Shown here one piece after another: positions 7,341-13,495 of a stretch of DNA of 13,495 nt. Origin of the DNA: an uncultured Sutterella sp. (GTDB lineage Bacteria; Pseudomonadota; Gammaproteobacteria; Burkholderiales; Burkholderiaceae_F); the NCBI GenBank assembly GCA_900554375.1, contig USHK01000009.1, positions 1-13,495 on the forward strand, given 5' to 3'. A model generated the notes under the pieces. It saw nothing but the letters and a program-made list of their open reading frames with translations. It searched no databases and had not been told where the DNA came from. A program made the translations under genes and the position numbers. The number at the start of each line of letters is the position of its first letter. Positions within the stretch are counted from its first letter, which is position 1.

Positions 7341-7370
7341 TAAATCAAACAAACCTACAAATCTAAAGTA

Positions 7371-7403
7371 AGGGAGGGCGCTTCAAGAGCGCACAAAATA
7401 ATG
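7371..7403 (+). promoter_or_regulatory. Shine-Dalgarno sequence bridged to the start codon by a hairpin
   Basis: A strong AGGGAGG (7371-7377) lies 23 bases before ATG 7401, too far for normal initiation. The interval begins with a perfect five-base stem, GCGCT (7378-7382) and AGCGC (7388-7392), around TCAAG. Folding it leaves ACAAAATA, exactly eight bases, between the Shine-Dalgarno and the ATG. No in-frame start codon exists nearer to the GGAGG. Folding-assisted initiation of this kind is known from a few mRNAs such as T4 gene 38. Confidence 0.5.
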
Positions 7404-8576
7404 TTCACCTCGATGTATTGGTACCTATTCGTATGCCTTTTATTCTTCGGAATAGGCGACTTTCTGGGCGTTGCTACAAAGGCGAAGGTCTCGGCCGTAT
7501 TCGTGAGCTTAATGCTCTTTTTGATTGCCTTTATGGCTGGCTGGATTCCGCCTGACATCATAAAAAAGGCCGGCCTGGATCAAATAGCGAAATGGTCTGT
7601 AATTCTGCTCGTTTTCTCAATGGGCACAACCATTAATATGCGAGAGCTTATCGCAGAATGGCGCACTGTAGTCACTGCTCTTCTGGCTATGGGCGTTATT
7701 ATGCTCGGCGCATTTTTGATGATGCCTTTCATCGGTTACGAAAATACTATTGTCAGCGTACCTATCGTGACCGGCGGCATCGTTGCGACTCAGATTATGA
7801 CCAGCGGCGCAATGGAACATGGTTTTGCGCTGGCAGCCGCCTTAGGTACGATCGTTTTTGCTGTGCAGAAATTCATCGGGACGCCAATTGCAAGCTATTT
7901 CGGCTTAAGGGAAGCGCGTTTTTTAATCGATGAGTATCGCAAAACCGGAGTTGTGCCTCAGGATACCTATGCACCTAAAAAAGAACCGGCCGCAGGTCCG
8001 TCGTTCTTTGAACGTCACAAAAAGTATTATGGCCAGTTCGCTTGCCTGGCAATTACCGCTTTTTTCTCCTGGGTTGCCTTTATGATCGGGAAATGGACGG
8101 GGCTTTCCGGAACAATTTGGGCCTTGGTTCTGGGAGCGGCAGTTGGAAGTACGGGTTACCTCCCTCGCAATATTCTCAAACACGCCAATGCCGGCGGGTT
8201 ACTCAACTGCGCCGTTTTCTGCGCCATCATTCCTTCACTTGCTACGATCAAACCGGAAAACCTTCTGACATTGTCTTATTCGATCTGCGTAATCTTCGCG
8301 ATTTCGATCTTCTGCATTATCGTTTTCTTCAAATATCTTCCTTTGTGGAAGATCCTCGGCTCTAAGAATGTTGCTGTCGGCGTGGCTGCCTGTCAATTAA
8401 TCGGTTTTCCGGCTACTTATTTGATTGTTAACGAAATTATTAACGCTGTTGCAGAAACCGAAGAAGAGAAGAGAATTATTCATGAACGCTTAATGGCGAA
8501 ATACCTTGTTGCGGGCTTTGTGACCGTGACATCCTTCTCTGTGATTGTCGCCGGTATCTTCGTGAAGTTCCTCTAA
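7401..8576 (+). CDS. Multi-pass membrane permease, possibly GltS/ESS-like
   Basis: This 391-residue, very hydrophobic protein has roughly ten to twelve membrane segments. They lie near residues 6-24, 29-48, 63-78, 87-107, 117-137, 142-163, 213-230, 235-252, 265-282, 288-310, 322-345 and 367-388. A charged central loop (about 168-210) splits it into two halves, as in secondary transporters built from inverted repeats such as the sodium/glutamate symporters. The segment FSMGTTINMRELIAEW near residue 72 looks like the conserved first-half motif of those families, but I do not recognise the family with certainty. It ends 29 bases before the GGT-like gene and almost certainly shares its transcript. 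A role importing the substrate of that enzyme is inferred. ATG 7413 is an alternative start four codons downstream. Confidence 0.75.
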   Translation: MFTSMYWYLFVCLLFFGIGDFLGVATKAKVSAVFVSLMLFLIAFMAGWIPPDIIKKAGLDQIAKWSVILLVFSMGTTINMRELIAEWRTVVTALLAMGVIMLGAFLMMPFIGYENTIVSVPIVTGGIVATQIMTSGAMEHGFALAAALGTIVFAVQKFIGTPIASYFGLREARFLIDEYRKTGVVPQDTYAPKKEPAAGPSFFERHKKYYGQFACLAITAFFSWVAFMIGKWTGLSGTIWALVLGAAVGSTGYLPRNILKHANAGGLLNCAVFCAIIPSLATIKPENLLTLSYSICVIFAISIFCIIVFFKYLPLWKILGSKNVAVGVAACQLIGFPATYLIVNEIINAVAETEEEKRIIHERLMAKYLVAGFVTVTSFSVIVAGIFVKFL

Positions 8577-8605
8577 TTTCAAACTCAAGGTTAGGGAAAT
8601 ACAAC

Positions 8606-10216
8606 ATGATTAAATTTGATCCCCAAAACTATCCTTATCCGTCTAAACGCAATGTGGTCTATGCCCGCAATGGCATGTGCAATGCCGGTAACCCGCATGC
8701 TGCCTCAGCCGGTCTTCAGACGCTCTTGAAAGGCGGCAATGCCGTTGATGCCGCAATTGCTATGGCAAGCGCTATGCCGGTTGTTGAACCGACCGGCAAC
8801 GGCTTGGGTGCTGATTGTTTCGTGATCCTTTGGTATCAGGGGAAGATGTACGGTCTCAACGCATCCGGCCCGGCTCCTAAATCCCTTTCTGTTGCAGCCC
8901 TAAAAGACAAAGGATTTGAAAAAATCCCTTCTTACGGTATTGAACCGATTGATGTACCGGGCGCTGTTGCGGGTTGGGTGGCGCTTCATGAACGCTTTGG
9001 CAGCCTTCCCTTGGAAGAAGTTATGGCTCCGGCCATTCGCTTTGCCGAAGAAGGTTACCCGGTGACGCCGAATATCTCAAGGTTATGGCAGGAAGCATTT
9101 GAAAACTATTCTAAGTATCGCGACCGTCCGGAATTTCAAGGTTGGTTTGATACTTTTGCACCCAATAACACTTGGCCGAAGCCCGGCGAAATGTTCCGCT
9201 GCCCGGAGATGGCTAAAACACTGAAAGAGATTGCTGCGACTAAAGGAGAATCTTTCTATCGCGGCGCCATTGCCGAAAAGATTGATGCCTTCTTTAAGAA
9301 GCACAACGGCTTCTTAACCAAAGAAGACCTGGCCGCCTTCAAGCCTGAATGGGTTGATCCGATTAGCGTGAATTATCACGGCGTTGACGTATGGGAGTTG
9401 CCGCCTAACGGACACGGGATTACCGTGCTCATGGCTCTGCAGATTCTCAAAGACATGAAGCTTGCTGAAAGAGATTGTGCCGACACAATGCACAAGCAGA
9501 TCGAAGCGATGAAACTTGCCATGGTGGACACCGCTCAGTATGTCGCCGAGCCGTCTTATATGAAAGTTTCTGTCGATCAGCTTTTAAGCGAACAGTATGC
9601 TGCGAAACGCCGCGCATTGATCAACGATAAAGCCATCATGCCGGAACCGGGTGAACCCGGATGCCCGTCTACTGTTTACTTCTGCTGCGCAGATGCAGAC
9701 GGCAACATGGTGAGCTTTATCCAGTCTAATTTCCGAGGATTCGGATCCGGTATTGTTGTCCCCGGCACCGGGATTTCTTTGAATGATCGCGCAGAGAATT
9801 TTAAATTTGATGAAAATCACGCGAATGCTTTGGCAGGCGGCAAACGTCCGTATCACACTATTATTCCGGGATTTTTGACTCAGGCCGGCAAGCCGTTAGG
9901 TCCGTTCGGAATTATGGGCGGATGGATGCAGCCCCAGGCGCATGTGCAAGTTGTTATGAATATGATCGATTGGCATCTAAATCCTCAGCAGGCGCTCGAT
10001 GCTCCTCGCTGGCAATGGGTCGGCGGTAAGAAAGTTGAGGTTGAACAAGAAACCCCAAACTACATTATTCGTCAGCTTCAGCGCATGGGGCACCAAATTA
10101 TTGTTCAGCCTGATCCCTACCATATGGGTCGCGGTCAGGTCATCCTTAGAGATGAAAACGGCGTACTTTGCGGTGCAACCGAAAAGCGTACCGACGGACA
10201 GATTATGTCCTATTAA
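8606..10216 (+). CDS. Gamma-glutamyltransferase-family Ntn-hydrolase, cytoplasmic, divergent
   Basis: This 536-residue protein is related to gamma-glutamyltranspeptidase and cephalosporin acylase, enzymes that cleave themselves to expose an N-terminal threonine nucleophile. The large-subunit motif GGNAVDAAIA (43-52) and GLGAD (66-70) are present. Aligning the following DGN motif with E. coli GGT puts the nucleophile at Thr356 in CPSTVYF, predicting cleavage between Ser355 and Thr356. The next residues differ: E. coli TTH is TVY here. The GGT serine pair that binds gamma-glutamate (KRPLSS) is KRPYHT, while the oxyanion GG (438-439) is kept. There is no signal peptide, unlike glutathione-degrading periplasmic GGT. 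These traits match the YwrD-like branch, whose substrate is poorly known. TTAGGG lies about ten bases before the ATG. It is co-transcribed with the upstream permease and followed by terminators. Confidence 0.87.
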   Translation: MIKFDPQNYPYPSKRNVVYARNGMCNAGNPHAASAGLQTLLKGGNAVDAAIAMASAMPVVEPTGNGLGADCFVILWYQGKMYGLNASGPAPKSLSVAALKDKGFEKIPSYGIEPIDVPGAVAGWVALHERFGSLPLEEVMAPAIRFAEEGYPVTPNISRLWQEAFENYSKYRDRPEFQGWFDTFAPNNTWPKPGEMFRCPEMAKTLKEIAATKGESFYRGAIAEKIDAFFKKHNGFLTKEDLAAFKPEWVDPISVNYHGVDVWELPPNGHGITVLMALQILKDMKLAERDCADTMHKQIEAMKLAMVDTAQYVAEPSYMKVSVDQLLSEQYAAKRRALINDKAIMPEPGEPGCPSTVYFCCADADGNMVSFIQSNFRGFGSGIVVPGTGISLNDRAENFKFDENHANALAGGKRPYHTIIPGFLTQAGKPLGPFGIMGGWMQPQAHVQVVMNMIDWHLNPQQALDAPRWQWVGGKKVEVEQETPNYIIRQLQRMGHQIIVQPDPYHMGRGQVILRDENGVLCGATEKRTDGQIMSY

Positions 10217-10224
10217 TCAACTAG

Positions 10225-10253
10225 GGTCTCGATGCGAGGGCGTCGAGACCTTT
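10225..10253 (+). terminator. Hairpin after the GGT-like gene
   Basis: GGTCTCGA (10225-10232) and TCGAGACC (10243-10250) form a perfect eight-base stem around a ten-base loop, nine bases after the stop codon. Only TTT follows, so it may be a weak terminator or a 3'-end protecting hairpin ahead of the next one. Confidence 0.55.
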
Positions 10254-10261
10254 GACCCAGT

Positions 10262-10290
10262 ATCCGGTTCTTTAGCGGGGCCGGATTTTT
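10262..10290 (+). terminator. Rho-independent terminator of the permease/GGT-like operon
   Basis: ATCCGG (10262-10267) and CCGGAT (10281-10286) form a six-base stem directly followed by TTTT. It is the second of two tandem hairpins after the GGT-like gene and sits just before the convergent small minus-strand gene. Confidence 0.65.
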
Positions 10291-10299
10291 GTTTGAGGA

Positions 10300-10548
10300 T
10301 TAGATAATCAATTTAACGTGGCCGTGCGCGTTTAAACGATAACGGCGCTCAGTTCCATCGGAAAGATTTGAGACTTTGAATACGTAGGCTTCGGGATCTG
10401 TTGCTTCCGGCAGTTGCTGAAGAGCTTTTTCAATAGCAGCTTCGATTGAACGGACACCGGACACTTTAACAGTTCCGATGACATCTCCATTTTCCTTAAA
10501 AACTTCAACCTGATCGATACTTTCAAAATCTAATCTATTGTTTGACAT
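10300..10548 (-). CDS. Small conserved-looking protein of unknown function (82 aa)
   Basis: I do not recognise this 82-residue protein. It is acidic in its first two thirds, has no signal peptide, cysteine cluster or membrane segment, and reads like a small alpha/beta domain. A likely strand-turn-strand (VEVFKENGDVIGTVKVSG) is followed by a helix (IEAAIEKALQQL) and a C-terminal beta-rich part with GTERRYRLNAHGHV. AGGAC lies about ten bases before the ATG, and the amino-acid composition is normal for a real gene. It lies on the same strand as the flavoprotein gene but after that gene's terminator, so it probably has its own promoter in the 10549-10690 gap. It converges on the GGT-like gene. 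Its reality as a gene is likely; its function is unknown. Confidence 0.7.
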   Translation of the reverse strand: MSNNRLDFESIDQVEVFKENGDVIGTVKVSGVRSIEAAIEKALQQLPEATDPEAYVFKVSNLSDGTERRYRLNAHGHVKLII

Positions 10549-10680
10549 GTCTTTCAGTCCTAAGTGAGATAGTTAGCAGAAGAATTATCATCCTCGAGTA
10601 GAAAGACTTCGATTTATTTGACCGATTGTGAGCAGGTAACCTTTGTGATTGATTGGCTATTAGATACGTCTTCGTTTTTA

Positions 10681-10715
10681 GAAAAAGAAAAGGCTGCCAA
10701 ACGAAGCTGGCAGCC
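10681..10715 (-). terminator. Rho-independent terminator of the flavoprotein gene
   Basis: Read on the minus strand, GGCTGCCA and TGGCAGCC form a perfect eight-base stem (plus-strand 10692-10699 and 10708-10715) with an eight-base loop. The A-rich plus-strand tract at 10682-10691 gives a U-tract after it. It lies 22 bases after the flavoprotein stop codon. Confidence 0.88.
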
Positions 10716-10737
10716 AATCGCTTAAAAGCCCAATTGT

Positions 10738-12207
10738 CTATTGTTCTGAAGCGGCGCCTTCACCTGCAATTCTTCCAAAAGTGAAAATGTCAGCAATAGC
10801 ATTGCCGCCGATACGATTGCTTCCGTGAATACCGCCGGTGACCTCTCCGGCCGCATAAAGACCCGGAATAACATTGCCGTCGCGGTCAAGTACTTGAGCC
10901 TTCGTATTGATCTTGGCTCCTCCCATGGTGTGATGACGGCACATACCGATCGGACCGGCGTAGAACGGTGCCTTAACGATCTTATGGCTCAACATAGTCG
11001 GTGTGCGGCCGAGCGGGTCTTTCTTCGAATCAACCATTGCGTTGTATTCATTGACCGTCGCGACCATCACTTCCGGCGGAACTTTAATGAGTTTTGCAAG
11101 TTCTTCAATGGTGTCTGCTTTGAACAATGTGCCGTTTTCCAGAGCACGATGGTTCATTTCGTTGTAGTACTCGTTGTTCTTATCGAAGCCGTCCGTATCG
11201 CATAGCGGGAAAACCGTTTGATCGGTTTGTGCCAAAGTGGCATCACGAATTACGTCACGGCGGGCATCCTCAGCAACGTATCTCTTGCCTTCCTTATTGA
11301 GGAAAATGGTGTACTCAATGGCTTGGAAAATGTCGGCTGTATGTTTGTAGCCGGGAGCTGTCCATGGAATGCACTGGATGTAGTCCAGACCGACAGCCAA
11401 CCCGCCGATGCCTTGGATATATTTCAGGACTTCTCCAGTCGAACCGGGCTGGTTCGTTGTGTTGAGTTTAGTCAGGCGCGGGTCGAAGTACGAGCACATT
11501 GTCGGGTTAGCAGCGAAACCTCCTGCAGCTGCAACGACAGCCTTGTTGGCTTTCCAAAATTCCTTCTTGCCGCCTTTCAATTCAACTTCTACACCTAAAA
11601 CACGACCGGAGTCCGGTTTTTCGCGAATGATTCCAACGACTTTATGATTTGTCAGAACCGGAAGACCGATCTTGTTTGCATAGTTCATGCAAGCTTTGAT
11701 GTAGTCTCCGCCGCTTTGACCGACGGGGTTGCGGCAGCGAGGCCAAAGACCGCCGTAAATCTGGTAAATACCGGGCTTGAACTGGACACCGACTTTCTTA
11801 AGCCATTCGACGCTCTGAGGAACGTTTTCGCACAGTGTGGCAACAAGAGCAGGATCTGCGCGGAAGTCGCCGGCTGCCATCGTTTGTTTTGTATGAAGTT
11901 GAGGCGAATCCTCAATGCCTGCTTTCTTGTAATCAGCTTCTACCGCCGCATTTAAGCCGCCTCCGCTCACCATCGTATTACCGCCGGGGACGGGAAGTTT
12001 TTCCAGAACGACAGCATTCGCGCCTTTTTCTTTAGCGACAATACCCGCAGAAAGGCCGGCCCCGCCGGAGCCGATCACAATGACATCATAGGTTTTATCC
12101 CATGAGGTGGGTGTGGAGCATGGATCTGCGGCGTGAGCAAATGCGGAAACGGAGGCGGCAGCTGAAGCTGCACCCCCAACAAGAAATGTTCGTCTGTTGA
12201 GTGTCAT
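10738..12207 (-). CDS. Tat-exported flavoprotein of the fumarate reductase/flavocytochrome c superfamily, altered substrate site
   Basis: This 489-residue periplasmic FAD enzyme probably reduces an alpha,beta-unsaturated acid or related acceptor. A Tat signal (NRRTFLVGG, 4-12) with cleavage expected near AHA-A (residue 26) precedes an FAD motif, VIGSGGAG (44-51). Compared with Shewanella Fcc3, three catalytic elements are kept: the main arginine (Arg402, here Arg317 in EDARRD), HHTMGG (His425/426) and NRIGGNA (Arg465, equivalent to Arg544). However His365 is Ile280, Thr377 is Asp292, Glu378 is Ile293 and Arg381 is Ala296, so fumarate is unlikely to be the substrate. There are no heme CxxCH motifs and no FMN-binding domain, so an external periplasmic electron donor is needed. 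AAGGAG six bases before ATG 12207 is an excellent ribosome binding site. The gene is monocistronic. Some homologues act as dehydrogenases, so direction is uncertain. Confidence 0.9.
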   Translation of the reverse strand: MTLNRRTFLVGGAASAAASVSAFAHAADPCSTPTSWDKTYDVIVIGSGGAGLSAGIVAKEKGANAVVLEKLPVPGGNTMVSGGGLNAAVEADYKKAGIEDSPQLHTKQTMAAGDFRADPALVATLCENVPQSVEWLKKVGVQFKPGIYQIYGGLWPRCRNPVGQSGGDYIKACMNYANKIGLPVLTNHKVVGIIREKPDSGRVLGVEVELKGGKKEFWKANKAVVAAAGGFAANPTMCSYFDPRLTKLNTTNQPGSTGEVLKYIQGIGGLAVGLDYIQCIPWTAPGYKHTADIFQAIEYTIFLNKEGKRYVAEDARRDVIRDATLAQTDQTVFPLCDTDGFDKNNEYYNEMNHRALENGTLFKADTIEELAKLIKVPPEVMVATVNEYNAMVDSKKDPLGRTPTMLSHKIVKAPFYAGPIGMCRHHTMGGAKINTKAQVLDRDGNVIPGLYAAGEVTGGIHGSNRIGGNAIADIFTFGRIAGEGAASEQ

Positions 12208-12448
12208 CCTATTCTCCTTGGAAGTAGGTGATTTCAGTCTACGCTTTCATACAAAACAGACAATTAGGGTTACATCCCTTGCGTGCCAAAGAATTTTTGT
12301 ATTCATTTTCTTAACGAAAAATAGATAATTAAGAGAATTTTCTAGATATCTTGCAGTTTGCTACTGAATAAGTCCGTTTCTTCATTATTTTTTTCGTGAA
12401 GAATAGAAAAGTAAGAATCTTCTATATAAATATCTTTTATCCCCCTTA

Positions 12449-12472
12449 TTTTCTTTACGGGAGTAAAGAAAA
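12449..12472. promoter_or_regulatory. Perfect dyad with ten-base arms in the flavoprotein-ATPase gap
   Basis: TTTTCTTTAC (12449-12458) and GTAAAGAAAA (12463-12472) are exact inverted repeats around GGGA. It lies about 240 bases upstream of the flavoprotein gene and 327 upstream of the ATPase gene. Neither strand has a U-tract after the stem, so a regulator binding site is more plausible than a terminator. Confidence 0.5.
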
Positions 12473-12733
12473 ACACGGATCTCAGATTCAGGCGTCAGTT
12501 CTAAAATGACTGAGCAGTCAATCCCGTACCTTTCACTTTAAAGGCTCAACTGTCCGAGGCTCTCCATATCTATCTAAAAGACAACACGACAGCCTGTGCG
12601 TATCTGTCCCCAGTAAAACCGCACTTGGGATAAATAAAGATCCTGTCGGCCGTAGTATTACAAATGTCTGTGTATCTCTTTGCATTCGAATATGCCTTAT
12701 GACTGTAATCGAGAAGAGTAACTTTCAAAATCT

Positions 12734-12761
12734 ACTTTTCGTATTTATAAATGAGAAAAGT
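12734..12761. promoter_or_regulatory. 28-base interrupted palindrome upstream of the ATPase gene
   Basis: The two 14-base halves match at 12 positions: ACTTTTC (12734-12740) pairs with GAAAAGT (12755-12761), and the centre ATTTATAAAT (12743-12752) is itself a perfect palindrome; only the GT and GA dinucleotides break the symmetry. The centre contains TATAAA (12746-12751), a five-of-six match to a -10 box, so a protein bound here would block the promoter. The right half is repeated 32 bases downstream. Confidence 0.55.
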
Positions 12762-12798
12762 TTAAACTATTAGCATTTATAAGTCAGAAAAGTTTGAA
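12743..12798 (+). repeat. Two 24-base direct repeats leading into the ATPase start codon
   Basis: Copies at 12743-12766 and 12775-12798 agree at 21 of 24 positions, with the common core CAGAAAAGTTTGAA or GAGAAAAGTTTAAA after ATTTATAA. They are 32 bases apart, about three helical turns, so a regulator could bind both on one face of the DNA. The second copy ends one base before the ATG at 12800 and takes the place where a Shine-Dalgarno sequence would normally lie. Confidence 0.65.
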
Positions 12799-12799
12799 A

Positions 12800-13495
12800 A
12801 TGTCTTATATCGAGAGAGATATCACACCAATTCTGAAGTCAGTTCCGGAGTCAAAGGCCTCCGTTCTGCTTGGGGTACGCCAGGCTGGAAAAAGTACGCT
12901 TTGCAGGCATCTGATTGAAGGTCGCAAGACAGCAATTTATTCCGGAGACGAACCGCGCGATGTGAAGATTCTTTCCGCCGTCGAGAGCAAGGCCGAGCTC
13001 GAAAAAATTATCGGTTCCAATGAAATCGTCTTTATCGACGAAGCTCAAAGAATTCCGAGCATCGGTCTGCTTATTAAACGTCTTGTTGACTTAAAGACAA
13101 AGTGCAAAATCCTAGTCACCGGCTCTAGCTCATTGGAGCTAGCGGGCGGCATTTTCGAGTCTGCAGCAGGACGAACAGATACGACTTATCTGGCGCCGTT
13201 TTCTATACAAGAGCTGGTGAATCATTATTCTCTTCCTAAAGTAATGCAAGATTTACCGGATCGGCTTGTCTACGGAAATTTTCCTTTTGTCCTGGACGAA
13301 CCGATGAGAGCGCAAAAGAACTTGATGGAGTATTTCAACTCAGTGGTTTTTAAGGATATCTTCTCATTGTCGGACGTGCGCCGTCCGCAGCAGCTGATTG
13401 ATCTTGTCCGGATTATTGCTAGAAATATCGGCTCTGTCGTGAGTTACGACTCGTTGTCCCGCGATACCGGACTAAGTAAAACAGCGGTCATTAAC
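12800..13495 (+). CDS. AAA-family ATPase with DUF4143 domain, 5' part (truncated by the window)
   Basis: An open frame of 232 codons starts at ATG 12800 and runs to the last base of the window without a stop. It encodes the AAA_14/DUF4143 type of P-loop ATPase, usually about 370-450 residues. Walker A is GVRQAGKST (25-33), Walker B is IVFIDEAQ (76-83) and the sensor-1-like motif is VTGSSS (106-111), followed by the characteristic GRTDTTYLAPFSIQEL (124-139). The start of DUF4143, including a winged-helix-like segment (IGSVVSYDSLSRDTGLSKTAV), fills residues after about 165. No purine-rich ribosome binding site precedes the ATG; a repeat copy occupies that place. These ATPases are abundant and often multi-copy in gut bacteria. 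Their function is not established, with toxin-antitoxin, defence or DNA-handling roles proposed. The family call is firm. Confidence 0.92.
   Translation, partial: MSYIERDITPILKSVPESKASVLLGVRQAGKSTLCRHLIEGRKTAIYSGDEPRDVKILSAVESKAELEKIIGSNEIVFIDEAQRIPSIGLLIKRLVDLKTKCKILVTGSSSLELAGGIFESAAGRTDTTYLAPFSIQELVNHYSLPKVMQDLPDRLVYGNFPFVLDEPMRAQKNLMEYFNSVVFKDIFSLSDVRRPQQLIDLVRIIARNIGSVVSYDSLSRDTGLSKTAVIN

Larger units (their letters stand above)
6932..7400. other. Divergent intergenic region without a credible gene
   Basis: This 469-base stretch separates the minus-strand amidohydrolase from the plus-strand permease operon. It is rich in A and in purine runs (for example around 7107-7122 and 7230-7242). 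The only open frame of note, 7071-7283, starts with TTG, lacks a ribosome binding site and has a lysine-rich composition typical of translated AT-rich spacer. Recognisable elements are the amidohydrolase promoter and dyad at its left end, a bulged dyad at 7315-7340, and the permease ribosome binding site with hairpin at 7371-7403. Confidence 0.6.
12208..12799. other. Long AT-rich intergenic region with several dyads
   Basis: No credible gene lies in these 592 bases between the divergent flavoprotein and ATPase genes; no frame there shows a ribosome binding site and a family-like protein. The region must hold both promoters. It contains a loose dyad at 12378-12403 (TTCTTCA and TGAAGAA), a perfect ten-base-arm dyad at 12449-12472, a short near-palindrome TGACTGAGCAGTCA at 12507-12520, and the ATPase operator-like repeats at 12734-12798. 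The stretch 12525-12720 shows no structure that I can name and could be degraded sequence. Confidence 0.6.

Noticed and set aside
10825..11598. Plus-strand open frames opposite the flavoprotein gene
   Set aside because: They mirror a gene with unmistakable FAD and active-site motifs and have no recognisable product.
12283..12288. TGGCAC on the minus strand resembling a sigma-54 -24 element upstream of the flavoprotein
   Set aside because: The matching -12 TTGC element is absent at the required spacing.
12507..12520. Near-palindrome TGACTGAGCAGTCA
   Set aside because: Short six-base arms, not near a promoter-like sequence and not repeated in the window; could be chance.
1..13495. CRISPR array, tRNA, rRNA, insertion sequence or prophage signals
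   Set aside because: I saw no regularly spaced repeats, no tRNA-like cloverleaf, no rRNA motifs and no transposase or phage genes.

Overview
The window carries nine protein genes from a Gram-negative, anaerobic-respiring bacterium of modest GC content (mid-40s percent by eye). It has two Tat-exported redox enzymes, one a molybdenum enzyme and the other a flavoprotein of the fumarate-reductase superfamily. It also has an L-cysteine desulfidase, a gamma-glutamyltranspeptidase-like enzyme and an AAA/DUF4143 ATPase. This mix fits gut Betaproteobacteria of the Sutterellaceae type (Sutterella, Parasutterella, Turicimonas). That placement is inferred from gene content; there is no rRNA or other marker here. 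The first 12 bases match the 3' end of the Nextera transposase mosaic end, so base 1 is probably the raw end of an assembled contig.

Left part (1-5697): a cysteine desulfidase gene (cyuA family) is followed by an AraC-family regulator. Next comes a two-gene unit, a Tat-exported bis-MGD molybdoenzyme and its four-cluster ferredoxin-type partner, ending at a strong bidirectional terminator. No membrane anchor and no maturation chaperone gene is present. Middle part (5729-10290): an M20 amidohydrolase on the minus strand is divergent from a two-gene plus-strand operon encoding a multi-pass permease and a cytoplasmic gamma-glutamyltransferase-family enzyme. The layout suggests import and hydrolysis of an N-acyl or gamma-glutamyl type compound; this is inference. 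Right part (10300-13495): a small unknown minus-strand gene, then a Tat-exported flavin reductase with a fumarate-reductase fold but a remodelled substrate site. A long AT-rich gap follows, and then the 5' part of an AAA/DUF4143 ATPase gene that runs off the window.

Common themes are anaerobic respiration of organic or inorganic acceptors in the periplasm and breakdown of amino-acid derivatives, possibly sulfur-containing. Cysteine desulfidase yields sulfide, pyruvate and ammonia; GGT-type and M20 enzymes release amino acids from conjugates. Almost every intergenic region contains a clean dyad or repeat that looks like an operator. The best are the interrupted palindrome plus direct repeat in front of the ATPase gene, a 17-base dyad over the predicted start of transcription of the amidohydrolase gene, and a Shine-Dalgarno sequence separated from the permease start codon by a perfect hairpin.
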